This document shows, piece after piece, positions 46,150 through 57,558 of a stretch of 64,000 nt of DNA; position 1 is the stretch's first letter; every line of letters begins with the position of its first letter. Location: contig JAIOJX010000025.1 in assembly GCA_022376925.1 (NCBI GenBank), forward strand, positions 182,589,801 through 182,653,800, given 5' to 3'. Under the pieces are notes generated by a model that saw nothing but the letters and a program-made list of their open reading frames with translations, was not told the DNA's origin and searched no databases. The DNA comes from Tragulus kanchil (taxonomy: Eukaryota; Chordata; Mammalia; Artiodactyla; Tragulidae). A program made the position numbers and the translations under genes.

Positions 46150-46528
46150 GTCCACAAATACACCACTGAGTGTTCATCGCAGGTTCTGCATTGCCCAGGG
46201 TGTGGACAAAGCACAGCCTGCAAACGGACTCTCCAGTAAGGAGCTGAGGGTTCAGCAGGGGAGACACAGTGGAGGAGGCCAGAGGGAGCTGGGGTGGGGC
46301 GACGCGGGGAACAGGCTGTCCACTGCGGGCAGACCTGGGAGTGCTCCCGGTGTGCCCAGCACTCGTGTGGATTCTTATGATGACTCCGCTCATGGCCCCT
46401 GGGTTCAAGATCTACTTATCTCCTGTCTAACCTTGGCGAATGCAATGTGAGTTCCTCCTGATTTTCTCTTAGAAAATGACTGTCCCCCGACACGGCCCCC
46501 TTAGGTCCATCAAGGACACACCACTTAC
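46150..46528. other. PROM1 intron, no feature
   Basis: Unique-looking intron sequence preceding the 69-bp exon. Confidence 0.5.
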
Positions 46529-46597
46529 GGCAATCTTGACCCACTGCAGATAACGTTCAAAGTAGCTTACTATCTTATCCGCAAACAGCTTACTTTC
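46529..46597 (-). CDS. PROM1: Prominin-1 exon (YLQW)
   Basis: 69-bp exon with acceptor tctttccag and donor gtaagtgg. It encodes ESKLFADKIVSYFERYLQWV then KIA, matching the prominin-1 segment near the end of the second extracellular loop (family motif YFE-YLQW). Phase 0 on both sides. Only 95 bp separate it from the next exon upstream. Confidence 0.95.
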
Positions 46598-46692
46598 CTG
46601 GAAAGACATCAAAGAGGAACACAGCAGTTAAGATGAGGCCACTGTTCTCCAGGCAATCGTGCAGCGACCCCACTGCTGGGTCAACAACTTAC

Positions 46693-46773
46693 TTTAACAA
46701 CAATCGTGGCCAGGTGGTCGTTGAGAAAGTCCTGGGTAGAATTCAAAAGCTGAATGAGATTGGACACTCTGAC
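46693..46773 (-). CDS. PROM1: Prominin-1 exon (loop 2)
   Basis: 81-bp exon with acceptor gttttgcag and donor gtaagttg. It encodes VRVSNLIQLLNSTQDFLNDH then LATIVVK, part of the helical second extracellular loop. It contains an N-glycosylation sequon (NST). It reads on in phase 0 into ESKLF of the exon at 46597. Confidence 0.94.
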
Positions 46774-47343
46774 CTGCAAAACACAGCAATGGGCGACCCA
46801 GTGTCAAGGGATTTCCTCAGGCAGTTTGTATGTCGATGCAAATATAACTCAGCCCCACAGCCCCAGCACGTGCCCGTGAAGACGGCACTAGCAGTTCGTG
46901 CTTAGTGCTACCCTCCCAGGCGTGGCTTCCCACCTCCCACTCCATGACGAGGAACTTGGCAGGGTGACTTGCTGGGGCAGATGGAATGCAGCGGGGGTGG
47001 CCCCGTGCCGATTTTCCAGGGAAAATGGAAACTTCTCGGCGGAAGGCACGGAGGTCTGGAGGCTGCCTGTTGTGGGAAGTGGACCCCACGCCTCCCATGC
47101 TTGCGTCCCACACGTGCAGGCGCGGCTTTCCCCCACGTGTGCGACAACATGCCAGGAGGCGCTCTGCCCTCACGCCAGGCCTTGTGGGAAGGGGAGGCTG
47201 GGAAAGCCCCGTTTGGGGTTGACAGTGGGTGGATAACGGAGACCCGAGTTTCCTTCAAATAACTGCAGAACCCAACACCTCTGAACGTCTGTGTGTCCTT
47301 TTCGAACAAGACCCCAAGACCAAGGAAGAACACACCCCCTTAC
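46774..47343. other. PROM1 intron, GC-rich
   Basis: Short GC-rich intron. Many overlapping open frames of 78-141 codons occur on both strands. This reflects base composition and not genes. Confidence 0.6.
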
Positions 47344-47397
47344 CTTCAACCCGCTAGTCTTCTGCTGAAGCTCCTTCATTTGCTGGTGCATGGCTCT
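47344..47397 (-). CDS. PROM1: Prominin-1 small exon
   Basis: 54-bp exon with acceptor cttcttcaccag and donor gtaaggggg. It encodes RAMHQQMKELQQKTSGLK. Length and phase (0-0) match the prominin-1 segment between the QSL/KSM and RVTR-like regions. It joins VRVSN downstream and QKSM upstream. Confidence 0.92.
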
Positions 47398-47468
47398 CTG
47401 GTGAAGAAGCACAGACCATACTTTCCAATCTGTTACATGAAACTGGAAGGTCACATGATCTCTGTGTT

Positions 47469-47490
47469 CCCGCCCCCCCCCCCCCCCCAC
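47469..47490. repeat. Poly-C tract
   Basis: About 20 cytosines with one G, in a PROM1 intron. Such tracts are prone to sequencing error. Confidence 0.85.
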
Positions 47491-47754
47491 CGACCCCATC
47501 ATGAGTCAGTTATCAAATCTGGCCTTACTCTGTGATCGTTTCATTCTAGGAAAAAAAAAAAACAGATACGGTGAACAACCGGCACCTCATGAATCTGGCT
47601 GTAAGAAAACTTGAAGAAGAAAATCAGAAAACACAGTCTAGAGGTTTGAGAGGCAGCGCCCACGTGAGGCAGAGCCACAAAACCCTTCTAAGTCAGGCTG
47701 TTCAGAGAAGCACCTGCCCCACAGGAAGGGCTTAATTTGCCTGGTTTAGATGAG

Positions 47755-47965
47755 CAGTGGGCAACCTGCATCAGTCCAGGGCCAGACAATAAGTATGTTA
47801 GACACTGGGGGCCACACTCTGAATCTCTCCACTTCACCCTTGCAGCCTGGAGCAGCCATACACCATCTGTAAACAGTAAGACCTGGCCGTGCTCCAGGGA
47901 AGCCTTGTAGATAATCAATGGGCAGCAGACGGGGCATTCTCTACAGGTCCACTGGTTCCAACTCC
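47755..47965. mobile_element. Old hAT-type DNA transposon
   Basis: 'gagcagtgggcaacctgcat', 'gggccagacaataagtatgt', 'tagacactgggggccacact' resemble the same eutherian hAT repeat as at 41405. More diverged. Confidence 0.55.
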
Positions 47966-48722
47966 TCCCGCTTCCACTGGTCAGGGAAAAAAGATCCCAC
48001 AAGCCACAACCCCTGGTGCAAATGACTGTATCCATCAGATAAAAACAGGCGGTGGGCCAGAGGGTGCCCAGGGAGTACAGGATTCAAGGCAACAGTTTGC
48101 TAAGTCCTGGTTCAGGTTGTAGGTCACATCTATAGAACAACTTGCCTAATCGTAGATCGCCCTAACTCTTCAAAGTCCAAGGAGTCCTATGTCTATTAGA
48201 AAGAATGCATTTAAGGAAAAGGTCCTCACTGCCTTAACAGGTTAACAGATTTGTGCAGGGCATAAAGGAGAGCAAGGGAGAACCACAATGTGCCCAAACG
48301 CAAGTGAAGAAAACTCTAGAGGAAGGCTTGGTGAATTAGAAAGTTTGGAGTGAACACGAAGACAGAGGTGGTAAAAACTAGTTCTAGAAGATTCTGAAGT
48401 TGACTGACTGACTGACAGACCTTGGAACCTGGTTTCCACCACGTCTCCCCCTGACATCTGCATATATGACCCGCCCCCACCAGCACACATCATGCCTAAT
48501 CATAACAGACCCCTAATCATGATGACTCTTATTTGCTGAGTGCCTCTGGGAGGTCAGACCTTCCCCTCCACAAGGCAGGTAACAGCAAGGCAGGACCCCT
48601 CCCACCATTTTTAGACAAGAAAACAGAAAGCTATAAGACTTGGGAGAGGGAGAAGCAAGACATAAAATCAGGTCCACATGACTCAAGAGCCCAAGCTCTT
48701 CCTTTACTTCCTTTCTGGCATT
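47966..48722. other. PROM1 intron, no gene seen
   Basis: Unique-looking intron sequence. Nothing recognised. Confidence 0.5.
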
Positions 48723-49085
48723 TAAGAAAGAAGCTAGGGCTTCCCTGGTAGCTCATTGGTGAGGAGTTCGCCTGCCAATGCAGGAGATATGGGTTCAATC
48801 CCTGATCCAGGAAGATCCCACATGCTGTGGAGCAACTAAGCCTGTGAGCCCCAACTGTTGGGCCTGTGCTCTAGAGCGCTGAAGCCGCAACTACTGAGCC
48901 CATGAGCCCTAGAGCCCACGTTCCACAACAAGAGAAGTCACTACAACAAGAAGCCTGCTCACCTCCACCAGAGAGTAGCCTGCCTCCCTGCAGCTAGAGA
49001 AGAGCCTGTAGCAGCAATGAAAATCCAGAACGGCTAAAAAACAGAAGTAAATAAAGAAAATTTAAAAAGAACGAACGAAAGAAGC
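48723..49085 (+). mobile_element. CHR-type SINE
   Basis: Sense CHR: 'gggcttccctggtagctcat', 'gcaactaagcctgtgagccc', 'aagagaagtcactacaacaa', A-rich tail. GAAAGAAGC-like flanks at both ends suggest its target-site duplication. Confidence 0.87.
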
Positions 49086-49159
49086 CAGAAGGTGATGAGA
49101 AGAAGGAAGGACGGAACACACTGAGAGAGAAGGACGGAAATAGACACCGACCGTGCATA

Positions 49160-49620
49160 GAACAGAAAACCAGTGGAACCTGCTGTACAGACAGGGAGCT
49201 CAGCTCGTGGCTCTGGGGTCACCGGGAGAGGTGGAATGGGCGGCGGTGGGAGGCAGGCTCAAGAGGGAAGGGTTCCATGAAGACATACAGCTGGTTCACC
49301 CTGTGGTACAGCAGAACCTGACACAACACTGTAAAGCAACTATTATGGCTGTTTAGTTGATCAGTCGTGTCTGACTCTTTTTACACCCCATGGATGGTAG
49401 CCCACCAGCCTTCTCTGTCCATGGGATTTCCCAGGCAAGCACACTGGAGTGGGTTGCCATTTCCTACTCCAGGGGATCTTCCCGAACCAGGGACTGAAAA
49501 TACCAGTATCTCCTGCACTGGCAGGCAGATTCTTTACCTCTGAGCCACCAGGAAATCCCAAAGCAATTATACTCCAACTTTTAAAAAATTAATTATACAA
49601 AGCCAAAAAAAGAAAAGTTA
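49160..49620 (+). mobile_element. L1 3' tail split by Bov-A2
   Basis: Sense L1 3' UTR ('ccagtggaacctgctgtaca', 'gacacaacactgtaaagcaa') is interrupted at about 49349 by an antisense Bov-A2 (49349-49560). It resumes 'aagcaattatactccaactt'. The aaagcaa repeat marks the insertion. Repeated at 50281-50720 by D10. Confidence 0.85.
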
Positions 49621-50083
49621 GACAGTCGGAAGGAAGAGAGGAGGGAAGACCAAGGGAACAGGGAACAGAGCTAAAAGCACACAGAAAAGATGTCATGTTT
49701 CCATCACATGCTTCATGGCAGGGTATGAAGCCAGAGAGTTTGACAATCATATACTAGGTAAGACTGAGTCTGGCACTTTAGTGCCTGTGTGACTCAGGGG
49801 AGACTTTTAAGGTGATGAAAACAAGAGGCAACCACAGTTTTAACCTGTTCACACTCAGATGGAAGAAGGCAAGGAAAAGGCAGAAAGGAAGTGTGAACAT
49901 TGAAAATGTGTTTCCCTCAAAGCCCATCTACTATCATTAAAAAAAAAAAAAAAAAAAAAAAGTCAGTTTCTTAGCCTTGGGTAATGCAAATGAGGCCTGC
50001 ATGTGAGACAAAAACATGTCATTAGGCTAGGTGACCCGGAGTTTGCCCAGGTCACTGTGAAATAGCAAAGGCTGTGGACTTAC

Positions 50084-50176
50084 CATTGATTTTTGTAAAG
50101 GAACAACTTGGTTCTGATGAATGCTTCTTAAGGTATCTGCTTGAGTTTTCAGGTTGCTTCTCAAATTTCCTGGGGG
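50084..50176 (-). CDS. PROM1: Prominin-1 exon PPGNLR (D10 copy 1)
   Basis: 93-bp exon with acceptor cttctcttcatag and donor gtaagtcc. It encodes PPGNLRSNLKTQADTLRSIH then QNQVVPLQKSM, clearly the PPGNLR segment of prominin-1. Phase 0-0. The copy at 51195-51287 is identical. Using both would add 31 codons in frame, but the duplication is probably an artefact. Confidence 0.95.
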
Positions 50177-51194
50177 CTATGAAGAGAAGAAAGTAAATAA
50201 ACATGAGTATCTCTTTCTAGACTCTGGAGCACTCTCTCTCATAACCAACGGACGCACGTATAAAGCCCTTCATATATGATCCAGTGGAACCTGCTGTACA
50301 GACAGGGAGCTCAGCTCGTGGCTCTGGGGTCACCGGGAGAGGTGGAATGGGCGGCGGTGGGAGGCAGGCTCAAGAGGGAAGGGTTCCATGAAGACATACA
50401 GCTGGTTCACCCTGTGGTACAGCAGAACCTGACACAACACTGTAAAGCAACTATTATGGCTGTTTAGTTGATCAGTCGTGTCTGACTCTTTTTACACCCC
50501 ATGGATGGTAGCCCACCAGCCTTCTCTGTCCATGGGATTTCCCAGGCAAGCACACTGGAGTGGGTTGCCATTTCCTACTCCAGGGGATCTTCCCGAACCA
50601 GGGACTGAAAATACCAGTATCTCCTGCACTGGCAGGCAGATTCTTTACCTCTGAGCCACCAGGAAATCCCAAAGCAATTATACTCCAACTTTTAAAAAAT
50701 TAATTATACAAAGCCAAAAAAAGAAAAGTTAGACAGTCGGAAGGAAGAGAGGAGGGAAGACCAAGGGAACAGGGAACAGAGCTAAAAGCACACAGAAAAG
50801 ATGTCATGTTTCCATCACATGCTTCATGGCAGGGTATGAAGCCAGAGAGTTTGACAATCATATACTAGGTAAGACTGAGTCTGGCACTTTAGTGCCTGTG
50901 TGACTCAGGGGAGACTTTTAAGGTGATGAAAACAAGAGGCAACCACAGTTTTAACCTGTTCACACTCAGATGGAAGAAGGCAAGGAAAAGGCAGAAAGGA
51001 AGTGTGAACATTGAAAATGTGTTTCCCTCAAAGCCCATCTACTATCATTAAAAAAAAAAAAAAAAAAAAAAAGTCAGTTTCTTAGCCTTGGGTAATGCAA
51101 ATGAGGCCTGCATGTGAGACAAAAACATGTCATTAGGCTAGGTGACCCGGAGTTTGCCCAGGTCACTGTGAAATAGCAAAGGCTGTGGACTTAC

Positions 51195-51287
51195 CATTGA
51201 TTTTTGTAAAGGAACAACTTGGTTCTGATGAATGCTTCTTAAGGTATCTGCTTGAGTTTTCAGGTTGCTTCTCAAATTTCCTGGGGG
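51195..51287 (-). CDS. PROM1: Prominin-1 exon PPGNLR (D10 copy 2)
   Basis: Identical in coding sequence and splice sites to 50084-50176. It sits nearer the upstream exons. One of the two should be removed when D10 is collapsed. Confidence 0.85.
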
Positions 51288-51387
51288 CTATGAAGAGAAG
51301 AAAGTAAATAAACATGAGTATCTCTTTCTAGACTCTGGAGCACTCTCTCTCATAACCAACGGACGCACGTATAAAGCCCTTCATATA

Positions 51388-51605
51388 TGATGACAAGGGC
51401 TTCCCAGTGGTTCAGGTGGTAAGGACTCTGCCCGCAGTGCTGGAGACCTGGGGTCCATCCCTGGGTTGAGAAGATCCCTCGGAGGAGGTCACGGCAACCC
51501 TCTAGTATTCTTGCCCAGAAAACCCCATAGACAGAGGAGCCTGGCGGGCTACGGTCCATAGGGTCCCAAAGAGTCAGACACAACTGAGTGACCAAGCACA
51601 AAACA
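51388..51605 (+). mobile_element. Bov-A2 SINE
   Basis: Sense Bov-A2 from 'gggcttcccagtggttcagg' through 'cagaggagcctggcgggcta' to 'agtcagacacaactgagtga'. Confidence 0.9.
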
Positions 51606-52085
51606 CATATGAGGACAAACTTGGAAGGAGGGTCCCAAGATGCCCATAGTCCATCCCCTAGGAAAGAGCGGCATGCCTGGGGCCCTGAGCACTTCCTCCG
51701 GAGCCCAGGGTCCTCACCAGCCTGCCCTGCTGCTTCGGGAAAGAGACCAGCTGCAGTCATTCCTCACCCACCAGCAGCAGAGCTGGGGATGGGGAAGCTT
51801 AAGGGGCTTGGATGCAGTCTCTGCCCTTCCGGATCTGCTCATCATTGGAGATGCAAAGCGGGATCTCCATCCCACATCCAGGTGACCATTTCTTATACTG
51901 TGAGAAAAATGTGTGCAGCAGTGCTGGACACTGGAGGGGCGGACAGGGGAAAGCAGACCCGGTGCTAAAGCAGTGGAGCTGGGGCGAGGCTGGGAATGCT
52001 GCCCTGGAACCTTCGCACGCTCCTGGACTCTGGGGCCCCATGGCTGTGGCTGCCGGTGGGAGCTTTCAACATGCACCGAGGAGCG
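51606..52085. other. PROM1 intron, no gene seen
   Basis: Unique-looking intron sequence. Open frames of up to 136 codons overlap on both strands and partly use the SINE. Confidence 0.5.
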
Positions 52086-52200
52086 TCATTATAAAGGGTC
52101 ACTTGTGGCACAGGAACCTCTTCCTCGACTTCTCTAAGAATGGTATTAACGCTTGCCATCTACAGGAATGACAGCCACAGAGGGGCCCCTCTGAACTCAC

Positions 52201-52266
52201 CAGAAGGTTGACTTCAAGATCATCCGCAAATTTCAAAAGACTCGTTTTTGTGGGATGTTTCTCAGC
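52201..52266 (-). CDS. PROM1: Prominin-1 exon FADDLE (D11 copy 1)
   Basis: 66-bp exon with acceptor cctcttttgtag and donor gtgagttc. It encodes AEKHPTKTSLLKFADDLEVN then LL, corresponding to the prominin-1 segment with LLSFAYDLE in man. Phase 0-0. It is two residues shorter than human just before PPGN. The copy is at 53290-53355. Confidence 0.92.
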
Positions 52267-52289
52267 CTACAAAAGAGGTGTGGAAAAAG

Positions 52290-52800
52290 GTTATGGATAT
52301 GGGATTTTTTTAAACCTTAACCTGTAATAGCCATGGGTCAAAAAACACAAGATCAGGCTAGACACTTTAGCATTTTCATTTATCCACACAAAACAGTGTT
52401 CTTTGTTTTCAACCGTGAAGAGAAACAAAGTACTGATACACATGATAATGTACATGAAATCTCAAAAAACTCGGACTACATGAAACAGACCCATCAAGGC
52501 CACCAGACAGAAAAGGTCACATGATGCAAGAGTCCACTCATATGGAACGTCCAGAGTGAGTAAATTCATAGAAGTCAAACATAGAGTGATGGCTGCCAGG
52601 GGCTGGCGTGGGAGACTGCAAATGCTTACTGGGAATGGGGCTCTCTGTTGGCATGATGAGCACACATTGGAACTGGTTAGAGAAGGTAGTCATGTAACAG
52701 TGTGATTATACTAGACACTAGTGGATTTCTCAGTTGGTAATAAAAGAATTAGATTGATGTGTGAATCTTATCTCAATTAAAAAGAAAATATAAATAAATA
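52290..52800 (+). mobile_element. Old L1 3' fragment
   Basis: 'caagagtccactcatatgga', 'gatggctgccaggggctggc', 'gtgaatcttatctcaattaa' are typical of an old L1 tail. The D11 copy is at 53379-53889. Confidence 0.65.
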
Positions 52801-52864
52801 AAAAAGCCTATGTGTGATGCTCTGATTTCCCCCCAAAGATCCAGCAGGCACCCACGGGCCATAC

Positions 52865-53011
52865 CGCAGTCATGTAGGCGGTGTAGTTGATTTGGTCTAC
52901 TCCCAAAGAGCTGAAATCCGTAACGCTTTTTCTTCCTGTTTTATCCAGCAGTTCTATATTCCCAAATGTTATATTCATATGTTCAAAATTATCATGGATG
53001 TTTCCAGTATG
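52865..53011 (-). CDS. PROM1: Prominin-1 exon HTGNIH (D11 copy 1)
   Basis: 147-bp exon with acceptor ttcctgtgcag and donor gtatggcc. It encodes HTGNIHDNFEHMNITFGNIE, then LLDKTGRKSVTDFSSLGVDQ, then INYTAYMTA. It matches the prominin-1 region with GRK..DF...GID.MNY. Sequons NIT and NYT are present, as expected of this glycosylated loop. Phase 0-0. The copy is at 53954-54100. Confidence 0.95.
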
Positions 53012-53289
53012 CTGCACAGGAAAAAACCAAAATGATCAGGAAGTCTACTCTTCTCCAAAAATGTCACCGACTTCATGCTTTAAAAGAGCAGCAACATCAC
53101 TCCAAAAGTAAACACACATGTACCTGACTGGCCCCCCCCCGTCCCATCTTCCAGCCTTCTTCCCTGGGGTGTCTTCATTATAAAGGGTCACTTGTGGCAC
53201 AGGAACCTCTTCCTCGACTTCTCTAAGAATGGTATTAACGCTTGCCATCTACAGGAATGACAGCCACAGAGGGGCCCCTCTGAACTCAC

Positions 53290-53355
53290 CAGAAGGTTGA
53301 CTTCAAGATCATCCGCAAATTTCAAAAGACTCGTTTTTGTGGGATGTTTCTCAGC
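53290..53355 (-). CDS. PROM1: Prominin-1 exon FADDLE (D11 copy 2)
   Basis: Identical to 52201-52266 with both splice sites. By-product of D11. Confidence 0.85.
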
Positions 53356-53953
53356 CTACAAAAGAGGTGTGGAAAAAGGTTATGGATATGGGATTTTTTT
53401 AAACCTTAACCTGTAATAGCCATGGGTCAAAAAACACAAGATCAGGCTAGACACTTTAGCATTTTCATTTATCCACACAAAACAGTGTTCTTTGTTTTCA
53501 ACCGTGAAGAGAAACAAAGTACTGATACACATGATAATGTACATGAAATCTCAAAAAACTCGGACTACATGAAACAGACCCATCAAGGCCACCAGACAGA
53601 AAAGGTCACATGATGCAAGAGTCCACTCATATGGAACGTCCAGAGTGAGTAAATTCATAGAAGTCAAACATAGAGTGATGGCTGCCAGGGGCTGGCGTGG
53701 GAGACTGCAAATGCTTACTGGGAATGGGGCTCTCTGTTGGCATGATGAGCACACATTGGAACTGGTTAGAGAAGGTAGTCATGTAACAGTGTGATTATAC
53801 TAGACACTAGTGGATTTCTCAGTTGGTAATAAAAGAATTAGATTGATGTGTGAATCTTATCTCAATTAAAAAGAAAATATAAATAAATAAAAAAGCCTAT
53901 GTGTGATGCTCTGATTTCCCCCCAAAGATCCAGCAGGCACCCACGGGCCATAC

Positions 53954-54100
53954 CGCAGTCATGTAGGCGGTGTAGTTGATTTGGTCTACTCCCAAAGAGC
54001 TGAAATCCGTAACGCTTTTTCTTCCTGTTTTATCCAGCAGTTCTATATTCCCAAATGTTATATTCATATGTTCAAAATTATCATGGATGTTTCCAGTATG
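53954..54100 (-). CDS. PROM1: Prominin-1 exon HTGNIH (D11 copy 2)
   Basis: Identical to 52865-53011 with both splice sites. By-product of D11. Confidence 0.85.
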
Positions 54101-54221
54101 CTGCACAGGAAAAAACCAAAATGATCAGGAAGTCTACTCTTCTCCAAAAATGTCACCGACTTCATGCTTTAAAAGAGCAGCAACATCACTCCAAAAGTAA
54201 ACACACATGTACCTGACTGGC

Positions 54222-54755
54222 AGGTCTTCTGGGTCCTCATCTCCCCCCACCCCGTCCCCATCTTCCAGCCTTCTTCCCTGGGCCCCAGGCCAAGTAGTCT
54301 GTGAGCATCTGGGATGTAAAACAAAATCATATTCCATTTTCACCCCCAAAGAGCTTAAAGGGAAGAGGTGGCGCTGTGCTAAAGGCGTATGAGCTGCATC
54401 GGGACAAAAGGCTGTCAAGGCCGGGGGCTGGCAGGGGAGAGGCTTCAGAGAGGAGGTGGCTTCTGAGCCGTCGTGACCAACAAGAGATCCTGAAAGAGGC
54501 CTGGGGGGCTGCTTTCCAGGGGAAGGGGGCAGCCTGCACCAGACTTGAGTAGCAGAGATGCTCCGGATCACAGGCCCATGGCTGCTGACTTTGGGGTCTG
54601 TGTGACCACGGGCTGCTCACCACCGAGAAAACGGCTCAGTGGGTGAGTGAGTGGAGGGCATCCCTTTAGGACGTGGCTGCAAAATCATATCGTATTTACG
54701 AATGCAAGAAGTTCTATTTAGAGAAAAGAATATGAAATTTGTACACAGTTTTCAA
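54222..54755. other. PROM1 intron, no gene seen
   Basis: Unique-looking intron sequence. It gives the uncorrupted continuation of D11. Confidence 0.5.
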
Positions 54756-55614
54756 ATAAACCTCTTGACATCTGAAACCCACTGGGCCATCCTGGCTCAT
54801 GGCGCCCCTTTGTTGATGCCTCTGTATGAAAGCCTTGGGGCTTGCAGAACTAGCTCTTCCTTTGATTTTCCGTGGTATCTGCTTCTACGTTGGAAACCCA
54901 GAAGACCCAAGTTTCCTCACATTCTTTCCTACCCAGTGGAGAAGGCCAGAAGGCTTCTGGGTATGAGGGAGTGGGCACTGCCTAGGCTAAGGGCGCCCGA
55001 GGCCCAGGCCGCTGGGGCCACCTCAGCCCCGCTTCCAGCCAGTGTGCTCTGCGGGGGCCCCTCCTTTGAGTCTGAAGACGCAGGACTTGGGTGCGGGCTT
55101 GGTTAAAGGAGGAGAAGAGGTCACTGCATTCAGTCCCTTTCCATCCTGGTCGCCATGGGTGTCTTGCCAAGGGCCCACCGAGGAGCCCTGGGCCCCGCCA
55201 CTGTTTATGGGGAGTAAGGACGCTGTGGGCCACAGTTCTTGTCCCTCCGGGAGGTGATGGACAATGAAGGCTGGTCTGTGAGAGTCAACCCCTGCGAAAC
55301 AAGCGAGGGCTTTGCCTGTAGGTACGTCAGCATTCAGCAAGAGCAACTCTTTCCCCACAGAGGCTCCAGGGAGAACCCCAGACGTGTTCCCGCCCCATTT
55401 ACAGGAGAGCCTCACGCTACAGGGACGTCTCCTGGCAGAGGTTGACGCAAGAGGCCTTGGATTGGAGGAAAGGGTGCGCAGTCTTGAAAACGTACTAACA
55501 TCACTTCAAAAGGGTTAGTTTTATCTCCCGTGCGTTCCACCTCAAAAGAGGAAAAGGGACAAGCAAGCCTGGCGAAGGAAAGTGCCAACTTGCTGGCTGG
55601 TCCTCATCACTCAC

Positions 55615-55699
55615 CTTGGTGATGTTGAGGTGCTCACTGACATTGTAGATGTGCTCGAGCTTAAGGGTGGCGTACGTGCCTTTATTTTCCTTGCAGTCA
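55615..55699 (-). CDS. PROM1: Prominin-1 exon DCKENKG (D12 copy 1)
   Basis: 85-bp exon with acceptor gtttattccctcag and donor gtgagtga. Its first base completes the serine codon of the previous exon, then it reads DCKENKGTYATLKLEHIYNV then SEHLNITK. This matches the prominin-1 SDCK-N-GTY...NISEHLNI segment. Sequons NVS and NIT are present. Because 85 is not a multiple of three, including both copies would shift the frame. Confidence 0.95.
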
Positions 55700-56701
55700 C
55701 TGAGGGAATAAACAGAGAAATCAGGATGCACAAAGGCAGGGGTGGCTACCTCTGTCCACTGCGAAGGACGTAGAGAAAGGTTAACTGCTCATCTGTTTAA
55801 TCTGTGAACACAAACAGGACGTGGCATCTGGGTGCAGTTAGGATAAACCTCTTGACATCTGAAACCCACTGGGCCATCCTGGCTCATGGCGCCCCTTTGT
55901 TGATGCCTCTGTATGAAAGCCTTGGGGCTTGCAGAACTAGCTCTTCCTTTGATTTTCCGTGGTATCTGCTTCTACGTTGGAAACCCAGAAGACCCAAGTT
56001 TCCTCACATTCTTTCCTACCCAGTGGAGAAGGCCAGAAGGCTTCTGGGTATGAGGGAGTGGGCACTGCCTAGGCTAAGGGCGCCCGAGGCCCAGGCCGCT
56101 GGGGCCACCTCAGCCCCGCTTCCAGCCAGTGTGCTCTGCGGGGGCCCCTCCTTTGAGTCTGAAGACGCAGGACTTGGGTGCGGGCTTGGTTAAAGGAGGA
56201 GAAGAGGTCACTGCATTCAGTCCCTTTCCATCCTGGTCGCCATGGGTGTCTTGCCAAGGGCCCACCGAGGAGCCCTGGGCCCCGCCACTGTTTATGGGGA
56301 GTAAGGACGCTGTGGGCCACAGTTCTTGTCCCTCCGGGAGGTGATGGACAATGAAGGCTGGTCTGTGAGAGTCAACCCCTGCGAAACAAGCGAGGGCTTT
56401 GCCTGTAGGTACGTCAGCATTCAGCAAGAGCAACTCTTTCCCCACAGAGGCTCCAGGGAGAACCCCAGACGTGTTCCCGCCCCATTTACAGGAGAGCCTC
56501 ACGCTACAGGGACGTCTCCTGGCAGAGGTTGACGCAAGAGGCCTTGGATTGGAGGAAAGGGTGCGCAGTCTTGAAAACGTACTAACATCACTTCAAAAGG
56601 GTTAGTTTTATCTCCCGTGCGTTCCACCTCAAAAGAGGAAAAGGGACAAGCAAGCCTGGCGAAGGAAAGTGCCAACTTGCTGGCTGGTCCTCATCACTCA
56701 C

Positions 56702-56786
56702 CTTGGTGATGTTGAGGTGCTCACTGACATTGTAGATGTGCTCGAGCTTAAGGGTGGCGTACGTGCCTTTATTTTCCTTGCAGTCA
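56702..56786 (-). CDS. PROM1: Prominin-1 exon DCKENKG (D12 copy 2)
   Basis: Identical to 55615-55699. Only one can be used if the reading frame is to stay open. Confidence 0.85.
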
Positions 56787-56930
56787 CTGAGGGAATAAAC
56801 AGAGAAATCAGGATGCACAAAGGCAGGGGTGGCTACCTCTGTCCACTGCGAAGGACGTAGAGAAAGGTTAACTGCTCATCTGTTTAATCTGTGAACACAA
56901 ACAGGACGTGGCATCTGGGTGCAGTTAGGA

Positions 56931-57558
56931 GTCCTTGGGGTCCCCAGGAGTCCCCCAGGGGCCCAGCACTTCTGATGTCTTTCCCTGTTTTCCCTGATGT
57001 CCCAGGTCTGGAACAGACACAAGAGGACTGGTAAAGACCACATCCTGTTACTCTGAGTGATAACAACGTTTACAAATTGGGAAGAAATAAACTCTAATCT
57101 GAAAAAACAACACAGATCAGAAAGAGGTGTGTTACAAAGCATTCGTTTCTTCTTTTGCCCTGTGGGCCAGGGTGTGGTCCCCCAGGATGGCAAAATATCA
57201 GCACACTTCCTTGACTCCTGGCAGCGTGGACTGGTCCATGCTGGCTTCAGCCACATTGGCTCGGGGTCCGGGCTGCCCATCGCCTCCGGCTCTCCCGGCC
57301 ACCGCCAGCTCTGACCATGGCCGGGCACATGGCAACAGCATCAGCACCAGATGTGGCGCAAAGCCGGGTGGGTAGTGTGCGTGGACCCAGAGCACAGGGC
57401 GGGCCGCCCGGCATGGACTGGGAACAAACGCAGTGAGAGACGGCCCCGGCGCAGCAGGCGCTCCCACCACAGCCACCTGCTCGGGCACCCGAAGCCCGGA
57501 TCGATACCAAATCCAAAGCATTCTCTTTATTGAAAGATTTTATAAATATTTATTAAAA
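56931..57558. other. PROM1 intron, GC-rich, no gene seen
   Basis: Unique-looking. Overlapping frames up to 150 codons on the minus strand (56876-57328) have no known domain. Confidence 0.5.

Larger units (their letters stand above)
49170..51391. repeat. Tandem duplication D10 (offset 1111 bp)
   Basis: 49170-50280 is followed directly by an exact copy at 50281-51391, with no spacer. It contains a 93-bp PROM1 exon, so that exon appears twice. Confidence 0.95.
52086..54221. repeat. Tandem duplication D11 (offset 1089 bp)
   Basis: 52086-53132 recurs at 53175-54221. The 42-bp spacer (53133-53174) reads ctgactggc-ccccccccgtcccatcttcc, a compressed, C-collapsed version of the true continuation at 54215-54290. 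It contains two PROM1 exons, giving the order H-G-H-G on the minus strand. Confidence 0.95.
54756..56930. repeat. Tandem duplication D12 (offset 1087 bp)
   Basis: 54756-55842 is followed directly by an exact copy at 55843-56929. The first copy ends 'gtgcagttagga' and jumps to 'taaacctc', while the second continues 'gtccttgggg'. It contains an 85-bp PROM1 exon. Confidence 0.95.

Noticed and set aside
52092..52170. Open stretch on the minus strand beginning MASVNTILREVEEEV after a good acceptor-like tract, repeated at 53181-53259
   Set aside because: It does not match prominin-1. The flanking exons (…LEVNLL and PPGNLR…) join directly to match the known protein. No good donor follows, and the stretch ends at a duplication junction.
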